Shown: positions 47,642 through 56,707 of the stretch, piece after piece
How the letters are laid out: every line of letters starts with the position of its first letter
How positions within the stretch are numbered: the first letter of the stretch is position 1
Source: Prauserella cavernicola
GTDB lineage: Bacteria > Actinomycetota > Actinomycetes > Mycobacteriales > Pseudonocardiaceae
Assembly (NCBI RefSeq): GCF_016595675.1
Contig: NZ_JAENJH010000010.1
Location: forward strand, 145,673-209,672
Direction: 5' to 3'
DNA length: 64,000 nucleotides
Position numbers and translations under genes: made by a program
The notes under the pieces: generated by a model
What the model was told of the DNA's origin: nothing
Database searches by the model: none
What the model saw: the letters and a program-made list of their open reading frames with translations, nothing else

Positions 47642-47667
47642 TTTTGAACTGACTCGTCAGTGCAAAA
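47642..47667. promoter_or_regulatory. TetR operator overlapping the YhgE operon promoter
   Basis: A 26-base near-perfect palindrome (TTTTG-n-ACTGAC-tc-GTCAGT-n-CAAAA, one mismatch) sits 10 bases before the first gene's ATG. Read on the minus strand, TAATTT at its outer edge serves as a -10 box and AAGGAGG overlaps the inner edge. Binding would block both transcription and initiation, and the co-operonic TetR is the obvious binder. Confidence 0.8.
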
Positions 47668-47716
47668 TTAGGCCTTTCGGCGCAGCGTCCGCAAGGTGGG
47701 GCACCTTATCGGGTGG

Positions 47717-48643
47717 TCAGCGCAACATCGAAGCCGGGCGAACCTCCCAGACCGTCCAGAGCGGGCGGTAGCCCTGCCGGTGCCAGAACACGGACGCGAG
47801 CGGGTTCAACGGGTTGTAGTAGAGGTAGGTGCCTCGCGCGTCGTCGGTCGCCAGCCGCGCGTGCGCCGCAGCCAGCAGAGCGCGCCCGACGCCCCGGCCC
47901 CGGATCGCGGGCAGCACCGCGGCGCTGTGCACGTAGCCCCACCGCCCGGCAGGCAGCACCGTGCCGAGCCAGGTTCCCTCCTCGACCGTGACCATGCCGC
48001 CCTCGACGACCCCGACCGGCTCGCCGTCGAGTTCCGCGAGCCAGCCGGACGAGTCCCCGGCGAGCTGCTCGCGCAGCGACTCCCGGCGCCGGTGTTCCCA
48101 GCCCGTGCGCGCCCGCAGGTTGCCCGCCTGAGCCGAGTACTCCACCTCGGCGCGCTCCAGCCGCAGGATCGTCTCGACGTCGCCCGGTCCCGCCTCGCGC
48201 ACGCGCACGTCGGGAGAACCGGGCGCCTCCGGCGGTTCGGCCGTGCGCACCCCGAGCGCCCACAGCGGCACCAGCCCGTGGTCGAGCAGTGCCCGGGTGC
48301 CCTCCGCGTCCCGGCTCGGCCACGACACGAGGCACGCCGAGTCCTCGCCCGGCCGCTCCGCGTCCAGGCGAGCCCGGCACGCGCGCAGCACGGCGTCCAT
48401 CCCCTCGGTGCCGCGCTCGCCGACGATCGGTGTCAGCTCCCAGACCTCCAGCGCCGACCACAACGCCTCCGGCGCGGCCGGGTCGGTGAACGTCACCCGC
48501 AGCACCCCGGTCACGCGCCCGCCGTCGGGCAGCGTCGCCACGAGCGTCTCGCCCTCGGGCGGGTCCGTGATCACCGGCAGCAACGGGTCGATCGCGCCGA
48601 ACCGTCCCGCCTGCTCGGCGACCAGATCGGTGCCCTCCCTCAC
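47717..48643 (-). CDS. GNAT-family N-acetyltransferase, paralog 1
   Basis: This 308-residue protein has a C-terminal GNAT domain: VRVREAGPGDVETILRLERA, the acetyl-CoA loop VLPAIRGRGVGRALLAAAHA, and RGTYLYYNPLNPLASVFWHR, ending with YRPLWTVWEV. The N-terminal half is a related but diverged fold. GAAGGAG precedes the GTG start. It follows paralog 2 by 22 bases and is the last gene of the methyltransferase operon. Substrate unknown. Confidence 0.85.
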   Translation of the reverse strand: MREGTDLVAEQAGRFGAIDPLLPVITDPPEGETLVATLPDGGRVTGVLRVTFTDPAAPEALWSALEVWELTPIVGERGTEGMDAVLRACRARLDAERPGEDSACLVSWPSRDAEGTRALLDHGLVPLWALGVRTAEPPEAPGSPDVRVREAGPGDVETILRLERAEVEYSAQAGNLRARTGWEHRRRESLREQLAGDSSGWLAELDGEPVGVVEGGMVTVEEGTWLGTVLPAGRWGYVHSAAVLPAIRGRGVGRALLAAAHARLATDDARGTYLYYNPLNPLASVFWHRQGYRPLWTVWEVRPASMLR

Positions 48644-48665
48644 GACGCGCTCTCCTTCGCTCAGC

Positions 48666-49538
48666 TCACCTCAGCGCTCCCGCGGGCCGGACCTCCCACG
48701 TCGTCCACAGTGGACGGTATCCCTGCCGGTGCCAGAACACCGACGACAGCGCGTTGTGCGGACTGTAGAACAGGTACGTGCCCCGCGCGCCCCGGGCGAG
48801 CAGCTCGCGGTGCGCCGTGGCCAGCAACACCTGGCCGATCCCTGACCCGCGCGCGAGCCCGGCGACCGAGACCGTGCCGACGTGGGCCCACGCCCCGCCA
48901 GCGATCCGGTCCGGCGTGGGCGCGGGCCACGCGCACAGCGCGAGCCCGGCGGCCATCCCGTGCGACTCGGCGAGCCACGCGGGCTCGCCCGTGCCGAGTG
49001 TGCGGAGCAGCTCCGCGTGGAGCCGGTCGGCGGCACCCGGGCGCTCCACGGCCGAGCCGACGAGCGCGGCGTAGCGCAGCTCGGCGAGCCACAGCGAGGT
49101 CAGCTCGTCGACGTCCGCCACGGTCGCCGCCCTGACCTCGACGCCGGGCACGCGCACGTCGGGCACCGGCCCGCGCTCCCTGACCGCGAGCACCGTGCTC
49201 GGGCTCAGCCCGTGGGACAGGAACGCGGGCGTCATGGCCGTATCGCGGCTCGGCCACGTCACGGTGCACGCCGAGTCGGGCCCCAGAGCCTGCCCGGCGA
49301 GCCCGCGGCGCAGCGCGCCGAGCAGCGCCGACATGCCGTCGACGCCGAGCCCGGGGTCCACGGGGGTCAGCTCCCACGCCACTGCCGGACGCCAGAGACC
49401 CGCCCAGCCCTCGTAGCGGGCGCGGTAGAGCACACCCGCGACCTCGCGGCCGCCGGGCAGCGACGCCGTCAGCCGCTCACCGGCACCGGGATCGACGGTG
49501 TCCGGCAGCAGCGGATCGAGCGCCGCGAACCCGGTCAC
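48666..49538 (-). CDS. GNAT-family N-acetyltransferase, paralog 2
   Basis: This 290-residue protein is a sister of paralog 1. It has TVSVAGLARGSGIGQVLLAT for CoA binding, RGTYLFYSPHNALSSVFWHR and the same ending YRPLWTTWEV. The first 130 residues also match paralog 1 in pattern (AALDPLLPDTVDPGAGERLT vs AIDPLLPVITDPPEGETLVA). The GTG at 49538 shares bases with the methyltransferase stop (GTGA), so the start is fixed by coupling. Tandem duplication with divergence suggests a heteromeric enzyme or two substrates. Confidence 0.85.
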   Translation of the reverse strand: MTGFAALDPLLPDTVDPGAGERLTASLPGGREVAGVLYRARYEGWAGLWRPAVAWELTPVDPGLGVDGMSALLGALRRGLAGQALGPDSACTVTWPSRDTAMTPAFLSHGLSPSTVLAVRERGPVPDVRVPGVEVRAATVADVDELTSLWLAELRYAALVGSAVERPGAADRLHAELLRTLGTGEPAWLAESHGMAAGLALCAWPAPTPDRIAGGAWAHVGTVSVAGLARGSGIGQVLLATAHRELLARGARGTYLFYSPHNALSSVFWHRQGYRPLWTTWEVRPAGALR

Positions 49539-50383
49539 GGGCGAAAGACCGTCCTGAAGATCGCGGTGCCGGGGAAGAGCTTGCCCCGCAGCGGACTCCA
49601 CTGACCCCAGTTGCGGGTGTGTCCCTCCGGCCACTCGGGCTCCACGAGATCGACCAGCCGCAGCCCCGCCGAGTCCAGCGAGCGCACGAAGTCACCCAGT
49701 GTGCGGTGGTACTCGACGTAGGTCGCCGCGCCGTCGCCGTCCACCTCGACGTAGGGCGTGCGGTCGAAGTAGGGCTGCGTGGCGGTGAGCCCGTTCGGGC
49801 CGGGATCGTCGGGAAAGATCCAGCGCAGCGGGTGGGTCACCGAGAACACCCAGCGCCCGCCCGGCCGCAGGACGCGAGCCACCTCGGAGAACACCGCGTC
49901 GATCGAGGCGACGAAGGGCACGGCGCCGAACGCCGAGCACGCGACGTCGAAGCTGTCCGAGCGCAGGGGCAGCTGCTCCGCACCCGCCCGCAGCAGCACC
50001 GGGTGCAGGCCGGTGCGCTCGTTGCCCTCGCGGGCGTGGCGCAACATGCCCGCCGAGAGGTCGAGCGCGACGGTCCGCGCGCCCCGCGCGGTCAGCCACC
50101 GGGCGCACGGAGCCGAGCCGCACCCGATCTCCAGCACGTCGGCTCCCGCGACGGCGCCGAGCAGACCGGCGTCGGACTCGCGCACGCCCTCGGGACACCA
50201 CACGAAGTCGGCGTCGCCGAGGAATCGGCCGTGAGTGGCCTGGTACTCGTCGGCGTCGGCGTCCCACCAGGCCGAGTTCGCTGTCATCGCCTCGGCCGAC
50301 GACACCGCGCGGTGATCGACGCCGGCGACGCCGAGCTGCTGCTCAGCGTGGTCGTGGCGCTCGCTGGAGGGTGGTGTGGACAC
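49535..50383 (-). CDS. SAM-dependent methyltransferase
   Basis: This 282-residue class I methyltransferase has SAM motif I ADVLEIGCGSAPCARWLTAR, the acidic second strand VALDLSAGMLRHAREG, motif III-like SFDVACSAFGAVPFV and motif V EVARVLRPGGRWVFSVTHPL. It has no signal peptide. The last 60 residues hold a tryptophan-rich region (WPEGHTRNWGQWSPLRG). It heads a three-gene operon with two GNAT acetyltransferases; the combination looks like a small-molecule modification set. Target unknown. Confidence 0.88.
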   Translation of the reverse strand: MSTPPSSERHDHAEQQLGVAGVDHRAVSSAEAMTANSAWWDADADEYQATHGRFLGDADFVWCPEGVRESDAGLLGAVAGADVLEIGCGSAPCARWLTARGARTVALDLSAGMLRHAREGNERTGLHPVLLRAGAEQLPLRSDSFDVACSAFGAVPFVASIDAVFSEVARVLRPGGRWVFSVTHPLRWIFPDDPGPNGLTATQPYFDRTPYVEVDGDGAATYVEYHRTLGDFVRSLDSAGLRLVDLVEPEWPEGHTRNWGQWSPLRGKLFPGTAIFRTVFRP

Positions 50384-50655
50384 GGCGTCATCTTCCCGTT
50401 CGGCAGACCGGTGATTCTCGGTGGACCCTGATTGTGTCCTGCACCGCGCGCCGCGTACGATGTTCTCTAGCGCAGTGGGTTCGCGCTGCCTTCGGCTCAG
50501 ATGTTCTTACTGGGTGGTCAAGGGTCGCGCACCTCGAGGTGATGCTCGCGGCCGTTCGTGGGTGAACGTTTGCATCGTAGTCGCCTTGGTTCCCATCGAT
50601 GCGCTACGCAACCGCACTTCTCCTACACCAATCCGTAACCGGAGCAACCCACCTA

Positions 50656-52158
50656 ATGACCATCGACACCACCACCGCCCCGAGTGCCCCCGCGCAGGCG
50701 CAGCAGGTCGCCATCAACGACATCGGGACGGAGGAAGACTTCCTCGCAGCTATCGACAAGACGATCAAATACTTCAACGATGGCGACATCGTCGAAGGCA
50801 CCATCGTCAAGGTCGATCGCGACGAAGTGCTGCTCGACATCGGGTACAAGACCGAAGGCGTCATCCCGTCTCGTGAGCTGTCCATCAAGCACGATGTCGA
50901 CCCGGCAGAGGTTGTCGCCGTCGGTGATGAGGTGGAAGCCCTTGTCCTGCAGAAGGAGGACAAGGAAGGCCGGCTGATCCTGTCCAAGAAGCGCGCGCAG
51001 TACGAGCGCGCCTGGGGCACGATCGAGGAGCTCAAGGAGAAGGACGAGCCCGTCAAGGGCACCGTCATCGAGGTCGTCAAGGGCGGCCTCATCCTCGACA
51101 TCGGCCTGCGCGGCTTCCTGCCCGCGTCGCTGGTCGAGATGCGTCGCGTCCGCGACCTGCAGCCCTACGTCGGCCGCGAGCTCGAGGCCAAGATCATCGA
51201 GCTGGACAAGAACCGCAACAACGTGGTCCTGTCCCGCCGTGCCTACCTGGAGCAGACCCAGTCCGAGGTGCGCAGCGAGTTCCTCAACGCGCTCGCCAAG
51301 GGCCAGGTCCGCAAGGGCGTCGTCTCCTCGATCGTCAACTTCGGTGCGTTCGTGGACCTCGGCGGCGTCGACGGTCTGGTGCACGTCTCGGAGCTGTCCT
51401 GGAAGCACATCGACCACCCGTCCGAGGTCGTCGAGGTCGGCCAGGAGGTCACCGTCGAGGTGCTCGACGTCGACATGGACCGCGAGCGCGTGTCCCTGTC
51501 GCTGAAGGCCACCCAGGAAGACCCGTGGCGTCAGTTCGCCCGCACCCACGCGATCGGCCAGATCGTGCCGGGCAAGGTCACCAAGCTCGTCCCGTTCGGC
51601 GCGTTCGTCCGCGTCGAGGAGGGCATCGAGGGCCTGGTGCACATCTCCGAGCTGGCCGAGCGCCACGTGGAGATCCCGGAGCAGGTCGTGCAGGTCGGCG
51701 GCGAGGTCATGGTCAAGGTCATCGACATCGACCTCGAGCGTCGTCGCATCTCGCTGTCGCTGAAGCAGGCCAACGAGGGCTTCACCTCGGACTCGGACTT
51801 CGACCCCACGCAGTACGGCATGGCGGCGGAGTACGACGACCAGGGGAACTACATCTACCCCGAGGGCTTCGACCCCGACACGCAGGAGTGGCAGGAAGGC
51901 TACGACACGCAGCGTGAGGAGTGGGAGAAGCAGTACGCGGAGGCCCACTCGCGCTACGAGCAGCACATGCGTCAGGTCACCGAGGCCGCGCAGGCCAACG
52001 CCGCTGCCGCGGCCGAGGGCGCTGCCGGTATCGAGGGTGGCGACCAGAGCTACACCTCGGGCGGTCAGTCCGACCAGGGCTCGAAGAGCACGGGCGGCAC
52101 GCTCGCCAGCGACGAGCAGCTCGCGGCTCTGCGCGAGAAGCTCTCCGGTGGTGCGTGA
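50656..52158 (+). CDS. rpsA: Ribosomal protein S1
   Basis: This 500-residue protein has four S1 RNA-binding domains (roughly residues 35-105, 120-190, 205-275, 290-360): DGDIVEGTIVKVDRDEVLLD, VKGTVIEVVKGGLILDIGLR, RKGVVSSIVNFGAFVDLGGV and GKVTKLVPFGAFVRVEEGIE. E. coli S1 has six; four is normal for actinobacteria. The C-terminal 130 residues are acidic and Gln/Gly/Ser-rich and low in complexity. The ATG at 50656 starts TIDTTTAPSAPAQAQ. It lies in the polA-rpsA-coaE order known from mycobacteria. Confidence 0.97.
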   Translation: MTIDTTTAPSAPAQAQQVAINDIGTEEDFLAAIDKTIKYFNDGDIVEGTIVKVDRDEVLLDIGYKTEGVIPSRELSIKHDVDPAEVVAVGDEVEALVLQKEDKEGRLILSKKRAQYERAWGTIEELKEKDEPVKGTVIEVVKGGLILDIGLRGFLPASLVEMRRVRDLQPYVGRELEAKIIELDKNRNNVVLSRRAYLEQTQSEVRSEFLNALAKGQVRKGVVSSIVNFGAFVDLGGVDGLVHVSELSWKHIDHPSEVVEVGQEVTVEVLDVDMDRERVSLSLKATQEDPWRQFARTHAIGQIVPGKVTKLVPFGAFVRVEEGIEGLVHISELAERHVEIPEQVVQVGGEVMVKVIDIDLERRRISLSLKQANEGFTSDSDFDPTQYGMAAEYDDQGNYIYPEGFDPDTQEWQEGYDTQREEWEKQYAEAHSRYEQHMRQVTEAAQANAAAAAEGAAGIEGGDQSYTSGGQSDQGSKSTGGTLASDEQLAALREKLSGGA

Positions 52159-52181
52159 CTAGCCGAGAAGGCTGAGTGAGG

Positions 52182-52224
52182 GCGGTGGCCCCGGTCCGAT
52201 GCGGACCGGGGCCACCGCTTTTTT
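52182..52224 (+). terminator. Intrinsic terminator after rpsA
   Basis: GCGGTGGCCCCGGTCCG and its exact complement flank a three-base loop and are followed by six T. It is strong and canonical. Confidence 0.95.
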
Positions 52225-52258
52225 CGTGCACTGGGGACTCACGTCGCTCCACAATGCA

Positions 52259-52295
52259 GAAGGCCCGCAGTCCCTTGTGGGGAGTGCGGGCCTTC
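52259..52295 (-). terminator. Hairpin after the small minus-strand gene
   Basis: GAAGGCCCGCA pairs exactly with TGCGGGCCTTC around an imperfect inner stem, 16 bases past the small gene's stop at 52311. It has no T run and may work in both directions. Confidence 0.6.
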
Positions 52296-52310
52296 GTGGT
52301 GAAGCCGGTC

Positions 52311-52523
52311 CTATGTGGTCGCCGGTGCCCAGGCTCGTTCGTGGGCCGCGGCACTGGCGCGGCGGCGCAGGCCTGCCAGGCTGTGCTTCGCGGGTACCAG
52401 GAGTGCGGTCAGCCAGTTGCGGCGGTATTCCTCGAGAGCGGTCGCCACGGGGCGGTGCATGACGCAGTGCATCAGACCGGGAGCACCGAGCCGGTGTCTT
52501 CCCACGTACTTGCTGGCTGGCAT
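52311..52523 (-). CDS. Small basic protein with strong ribosome binding site
   Basis: This 70-residue protein begins MPASKYVGRHRLGAPGL and ends with an Arg/Ala-rich segment (LRRRASAAAHERAW). GGAGG lies four bases before the ATG, and a hairpin terminator follows, so the unit is a complete small gene in the gap between rpsA and coaE. It is basic and has a short hydrophobic segment (NWLTALLVPAKH) flanked by charged residues. I do not recognise the family; its charge would suit nucleic-acid or ribosome binding. Confidence 0.65.
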   Translation of the reverse strand: MPASKYVGRHRLGAPGLMHCVMHRPVATALEEYRRNWLTALLVPAKHSLAGLRRRASAAAHERAWAPATT

Positions 52524-52679
52524 CGTTCCTCCGGGTGGGCGACCCCTACGCCCGGCACCGTACGCAACGGGTGTGAATAATCGCGGGAACCGCTCGGCGT
52601 GTCACCCTAACTAATTGCGTCACGATCTGGTTGATGGCTGAGAGTCAGCGGCAGGGCGATGCCTGGTTCAATTGCGGGC

Positions 52680-53888
52680 ATGCTGAGAGTGGGGCTGACA
52701 GGGGGAATCGGCGCGGGCAAGTCGACGGTCGCCGCGCGGCTCGCCGAGCACGGTGCCGTGCTGATCGACGCCGACCGCATCGCGCGGGAGGTCGTCGAGC
52801 CGGGCACCGAGGGACTGGCCGAGTTGGTCGCCGCGTTCGGCCACGGGATCCTGGACGCCGAGGGTGCGCTCGACCGGCCCGCGCTGGCCGCGAGGGCGTT
52901 CGGTGACGACGAGTCGCGGCTGCGCCTCAACGCGATCATGCACCCCCGCATTCGTGACCGCACCGTGGAGCTGATGGCCGCGGTGGCGCCGGACGCCATC
53001 GTCGTCCACGACGTTCCGTTGCTGGTCGAGGGCGGGATGGCGCCCAACTACCACCTCGTGCTCGTGGTGGACGCCGCCGAGGACGTGCGGGTGCGCAGGC
53101 TCACCGAGTCGCGCGGCATGTCCGAACAGGACGCCCGCGCCCGGATCGCCGCGCAGGCGAGCCCTGAGCAGCGGAGGGCGGCCGCCGACGTGTGGCTCGA
53201 CAACAGTGGCAGCCGCGACATCGTCCTTGCCCAGGTCGACGAGCTGTGGGCCGACCGGCTGGTGCCGTTCGAAGCGGCGGTCCGGCTGCGCAAGCCGCGC
53301 AAGCCACGCTCGCCCGAGATCTCCCCGTACGACGAGACGTGGCCCGCGCAGGCCGAGCGCGCGCTGGCCCGCGTGCGGCTGGCCGCCGGGGAGCGGTCCG
53401 TGCGCGCCGACCACATCGGGTCCACGGCCGTGCCGGGGCTCGCGGCCAAGGACGTGCTCGACCTCCAGCTCACGGTGTCCACTCTGGACGACGCGGACGC
53501 GATCGCCGACGCGTTGTCCGACGCCGGGTTCGTCCGGGCACAGGGGCACTGGTTCGACTACCCGCAGGACGGCGGTGCCGCGCCGGAACAGCTGTGGCAC
53601 AAGCGGTTCCACTACGGCGCCGACCCGGCGACGATGGTGAACCTCCACGTGCGCTCGGCGCGCGGTCCCGCGTGGCGGCTCGCGCTGCTGTTCCGCGACT
53701 GGCTGCGCGCCAACCCCGACGAGGTCGCCGCCTACACCGAGGTGAAGCACCGGCTCGCCAGGGCGCACTCCGGGGACGGCACCGTCGAGCACTACGCCGA
53801 GGAGAAGCAGGCGTGGGTCGACGCGGGCTTCGTGCGCGCCGAGGTCTGGGCCTCGCGCACCGGCTGGACCGTGGAGGACGCGTCATAG
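52680..53888 (+). CDS. coaE: Dephospho-CoA kinase fused to a GrpB/UPF0157 domain
   Basis: This 402-residue two-domain protein is as in mycobacterial CoaE. Residues 1-195 are dephospho-CoA kinase, the last step of CoA synthesis: P-loop [38 protein letters not shown], and the lid/catalytic region [20 protein letters not shown]. Residues 210-400 are a GrpB/UPF0157 nucleotidyltransferase-fold domain ([20 protein letters not shown], then [20 protein letters not shown]). The ATG at 52680 directly precedes LRVGLTGG. The C-terminal domain's role is uncertain. Confidence 0.95.
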   Translation: MLRVGLTGGIGAGKSTVAARLAEHGAVLIDADRIAREVVEPGTEGLAELVAAFGHGILDAEGALDRPALAARAFGDDESRLRLNAIMHPRIRDRTVELMAAVAPDAIVVHDVPLLVEGGMAPNYHLVLVVDAAEDVRVRRLTESRGMSEQDARARIAAQASPEQRRAAADVWLDNSGSRDIVLAQVDELWADRLVPFEAAVRLRKPRKPRSPEISPYDETWPAQAERALARVRLAAGERSVRADHIGSTAVPGLAAKDVLDLQLTVSTLDDADAIADALSDAGFVRAQGHWFDYPQDGGAAPEQLWHKRFHYGADPATMVNLHVRSARGPAWRLALLFRDWLRANPDEVAAYTEVKHRLARAHSGDGTVEHYAEEKQAWVDAGFVRAEVWASRTGWTVEDAS

Positions 53889-53993
53889 GGCGTGCCTGTC
53901 GGACGCACGCCAACTCCCGCCGAACCGGCCAGGCCTGTCGAGCCGCATTCCGCGCGAGGCACTCGAGGTGGTGCTCGGCGCCGAGCTCGCGGC

Positions 53994-54626
53994 CTACGCC
54001 TGAAGCAGTCCGCGCTGGTAGCCGATGGCCACGGCCGCCGCGCGGTCCTTCACGCCGAGCTTGGCGTAGAGGTGCAGCAGGTGGGTCTTCACGGTGGCCT
54101 CGCTGATGAACAGCTTGCGCGCGGCCTCCTTGTTCGTGCAGCCGCGGGCGACCAGCTCCAGCACCTCGACCTCGCGCTGGCTCAGCGGCTCCTCGGCGGG
54201 CGCGCGCACGCGGCCCAGCAGCCGGCTCGCCACGGCGGGGGAGAGCACCGACTCGCCCTTGGCCGCCGCCCGTACGGCGCGGAACAGTTCCTCCCTCGGG
54301 GAGTCCTTCAGCAGGTAGCCCGTCGCACCGGCCTCGATCGCGGGCACGACATCGGAGTCGGTGTCGTAGGTGGTCAGCACCAGCACGCGCGTCGGGTTGC
54401 CGCGCCGCGCGAGCTCGGCGATGGCCGCGACACCGTTGCTGCCCGGCATCCGCAGGTCCATCAGTACGACGTCGGGGCGCAGTCGCTCGGCCAGCGTCAC
54501 GGCCTCGTCGCCGTTGCCTGCTTCGCCGAGCACCTCGAACCCGGCCTCGCCGGTGAAGATCCCACGCAGCCCGTCCCTGACGATCGGATGGTCGTCGACG
54601 ATCAACAGACTGATCAAGGCACTCAC
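53994..54626 (-). CDS. LuxR/NarL-type response regulator
   Basis: This 210-residue regulator has a receiver domain with LLIVDDHPIVRDGL and phospho-acceptor Asp57 (VVLMDLRMPG), and a C-terminal LuxR helix-turn-helix (LSQREVEVLELVARGCTNKE, AARKLFISEATVKTHLLHLY). The GTG at 54626 shares bases with the kinase stop, so expression is coupled. It is the final gene of the ABC exporter operon and should activate that operon when the kinase senses its signal. Confidence 0.95.
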   Translation of the reverse strand: MSALISLLIVDDHPIVRDGLRGIFTGEAGFEVLGEAGNGDEAVTLAERLRPDVVLMDLRMPGSNGVAAIAELARRGNPTRVLVLTTYDTDSDVVPAIEAGATGYLLKDSPREELFRAVRAAAKGESVLSPAVASRLLGRVRAPAEEPLSQREVEVLELVARGCTNKEAARKLFISEATVKTHLLHLYAKLGVKDRAAAVAIGYQRGLLQA

Positions 54627-55894
54627 TGGGGCTCCTTCACGGGAATGGCGGGTACGGTGGCCGAGATCGCGGTGCCGCCGCCGGGCTCGGACTCGACCAC
54701 GAGCGAGCCCGCCAGCCGCTGCACGCGTTTGCGCATCCCGGTCAGCCCGAAGCCGCGATGGTCCTTTCCGTTGCGGCGCAGGCGTTCCACGTCGAACCCG
54801 ACGCCGTCGTCCCGGACGTCGAGTGTCAGCTGATCCTCCATGTAGGACAGAGTGAGGCCCACCCGTCGCGCGGCGGCATGCTCAGCGACGTTGCCCAGCG
54901 CCTCCTGCGTGACGCGCAACAGCGTCGCCTCGATCTCGGGGTGCATCGTGGCCGCGGTGCCGGTGGTGACGAACTCGGCGGGCACGCCGGTGCGCGCCGA
55001 CCACCGGTGCACGATGCCGGACAGCGCCTCCGGCAGTCCCGTGTGCTCGAGCTCCTCCGGGTTCAGCGCGTGCACCGCACGCCGCGCCTCCCGCAGGTTG
55101 TCGCGGGCCAGCGCCGACGCGGCGTCGAGATGCCGCTGCCACTCCGGCGGATCGTCGCTCGCCTGCTGCGCGGCCTGCAACTGGGTGATGATGCCGGTGA
55201 AACCCTGGGCGAGGGTGTCGTGGATCTCCCGGCTGAGGCGCTGCCGCTCGTCGAGCACACCGGCCTCCCTCGCCTGCGACAGCAGCTGCCGGTGCAGCCC
55301 GGCATTCTCCTCGAGCGCGGCCTCCAGCTCCGTCACGGCCATGCGGCGCTGCTCGTTCTGCTCCGCCAGCTGCCGCGAGAGGCCGAGTCCACCCGCGATG
55401 GCGGCGGTCTGGATCACCACGATCGCCACGAACGGAACGGGCCAGTCGCGCAGGGCCTGCAATGGACCACCCGAGCTGAGGCTGTTGATGAACATCGAGG
55501 TCGCGGCGAGTCCGAGCAGGATCAGCGGCATCCGCGCCAGCGTCAGCGCCCTGAAGAAGCACGCGATCATGAAGATCAGGAACACCACGTCGCCCGCCAT
55601 CAGCAGGCCCGCCAGCGCGAGCATCCCCGCGAAGGACACGACGCGCACCGATGTCACCCGCAGCCGCTCGGGCACGAACGTGTCGGTCGCGAGAACCCAG
55701 ACCAGCGCCAGGCCCACCAGTACGAGCGTGTCCGACAGGTGGTCCCGGGACTGCTGCTGCAGCAGGCTCGTGAGCGTGGCCGCCGCGAGCAGGACCAGTG
55801 GCATGACCTGCTCGAACCGGAGCAACCACGGGCGCCACGGTGAGTCCGACGCGCTGTTCAGGAACGCCGATGGCCGCTCGTCGCAGTCCTCCAC
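54623..55894 (-). CDS. Membrane sensor histidine kinase (HisKA_3)
   Basis: This 423-residue kinase has five or six N-terminal helices (about 20-165) with little extracytoplasmic loop, which suggests it senses the transporter or membrane rather than a free ligand. A coiled-coil linker is followed by HisKA_3 ERQRLSREIHDTLAQGFTGI, N box TQEALGNVAEHAAARR, G1 RDDGVGF, and GFGLTGMRKRV. All catalytic motifs are intact. The GTG at 55894 is chosen; the frame upstream lacks family resemblance. It sits between the permease and regulator genes. Confidence 0.92.
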   Translation of the reverse strand: MEDCDERPSAFLNSASDSPWRPWLLRFEQVMPLVLLAAATLTSLLQQQSRDHLSDTLVLVGLALVWVLATDTFVPERLRVTSVRVVSFAGMLALAGLLMAGDVVFLIFMIACFFRALTLARMPLILLGLAATSMFINSLSSGGPLQALRDWPVPFVAIVVIQTAAIAGGLGLSRQLAEQNEQRRMAVTELEAALEENAGLHRQLLSQAREAGVLDERQRLSREIHDTLAQGFTGIITQLQAAQQASDDPPEWQRHLDAASALARDNLREARRAVHALNPEELEHTGLPEALSGIVHRWSARTGVPAEFVTTGTAATMHPEIEATLLRVTQEALGNVAEHAAARRVGLTLSYMEDQLTLDVRDDGVGFDVERLRRNGKDHRGFGLTGMRKRVQRLAGSLVVESEPGGGTAISATVPAIPVKEPQ

Positions 55895-55950
55895 CTGCCC
55901 ATTATCACGGTGAACGCGCCCGGCAGGTCCCACCAGCGGCAATTCCGCGG

Positions 55951-56694
55951 TCACTGCCACCGGAACAGGCGGGCCGCCAGCACGAGGCACACCACGGTGA
56001 AGGCCACCATCGAGCCCAGCTGCAGCAGCAGCGGGTCGCCGCCCGCCCACGTCTCCCGGAGCGCGTTGTACGTGGCCCCCATGGGCAGCACGTCAGCAAG
56101 GCCCTGCAGGAACGACGGCAGGTTCTCCTTCGGCACCCACACCCCGCCCAGCGCCAGCATCGGGAAGAACGCCGCCGAGCCGATCGCGCCCGCGGCGCGG
56201 CCCGTGGTCGCCACCGCCGCGATCAGCAGCCCCATGGCGAACAGCGACGCCGTCCCGAGGACCGCCGAGATCGTCAGGCCCAGCGGGTTCGCGGGTGCCT
56301 CCATGCCGATCACGGCCGTGCCGACCACGATCACCAGCAGCACCACGACCAGCGCGGCGGCCAGGTTGACGATCAGCTGCGCGCTCAGCAGGGTGCTCGG
56401 CGACACCGGACTGGCGGCGAGCCTGCGCAGCACACCCTTCTCCCGGTAGGTCGCCATGAACGTCGGGAAGATCGTCAGCGCGAGCATCCCCAGCAGGACC
56501 GCCACCGACAGCGGCGCGATCAGGTTCGCCATCACCGAGCTGCCGTCGAACTCCTCGGTGCGCTGACTCGCCCCGGGAATCAGGCTGAACACGAGCAGCA
56601 GCGCCAGTGGTATGCCGACCACGGTGATCGGTGCGCCGGGATCGCGCAGGAACAGTTTCGCCTCGGTGGCGGTCATCTTGCCCAGTGCGGACAT
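55951..56694 (-). CDS. ABC-2-type transporter permease
   Basis: This 247-residue permease has six membrane helices (for instance GIPLALLLVFSLIPG, LSVAVLLGMLALTIFPTFMA, LIVNLAAALVVVLLVIVVGT). The ABC-2 hallmark YREKGVLRRLAASPVSPSTL is followed by a conserved helix. It works with the ATPase 14 bases upstream; together they resemble daunorubicin/peptide-type exporters (DrrAB/LnrLM-like). Confidence 0.92.
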   Translation of the reverse strand: MSALGKMTATEAKLFLRDPGAPITVVGIPLALLLVFSLIPGASQRTEEFDGSSVMANLIAPLSVAVLLGMLALTIFPTFMATYREKGVLRRLAASPVSPSTLLSAQLIVNLAAALVVVLLVIVVGTAVIGMEAPANPLGLTISAVLGTASLFAMGLLIAAVATTGRAAGAIGSAAFFPMLALGGVWVPKENLPSFLQGLADVLPMGATYNALRETWAGGDPLLLQLGSMVAFTVVCLVLAARLFRWQ

Positions 56695-56707
56695 CGTCGA
56701 GATCCCC

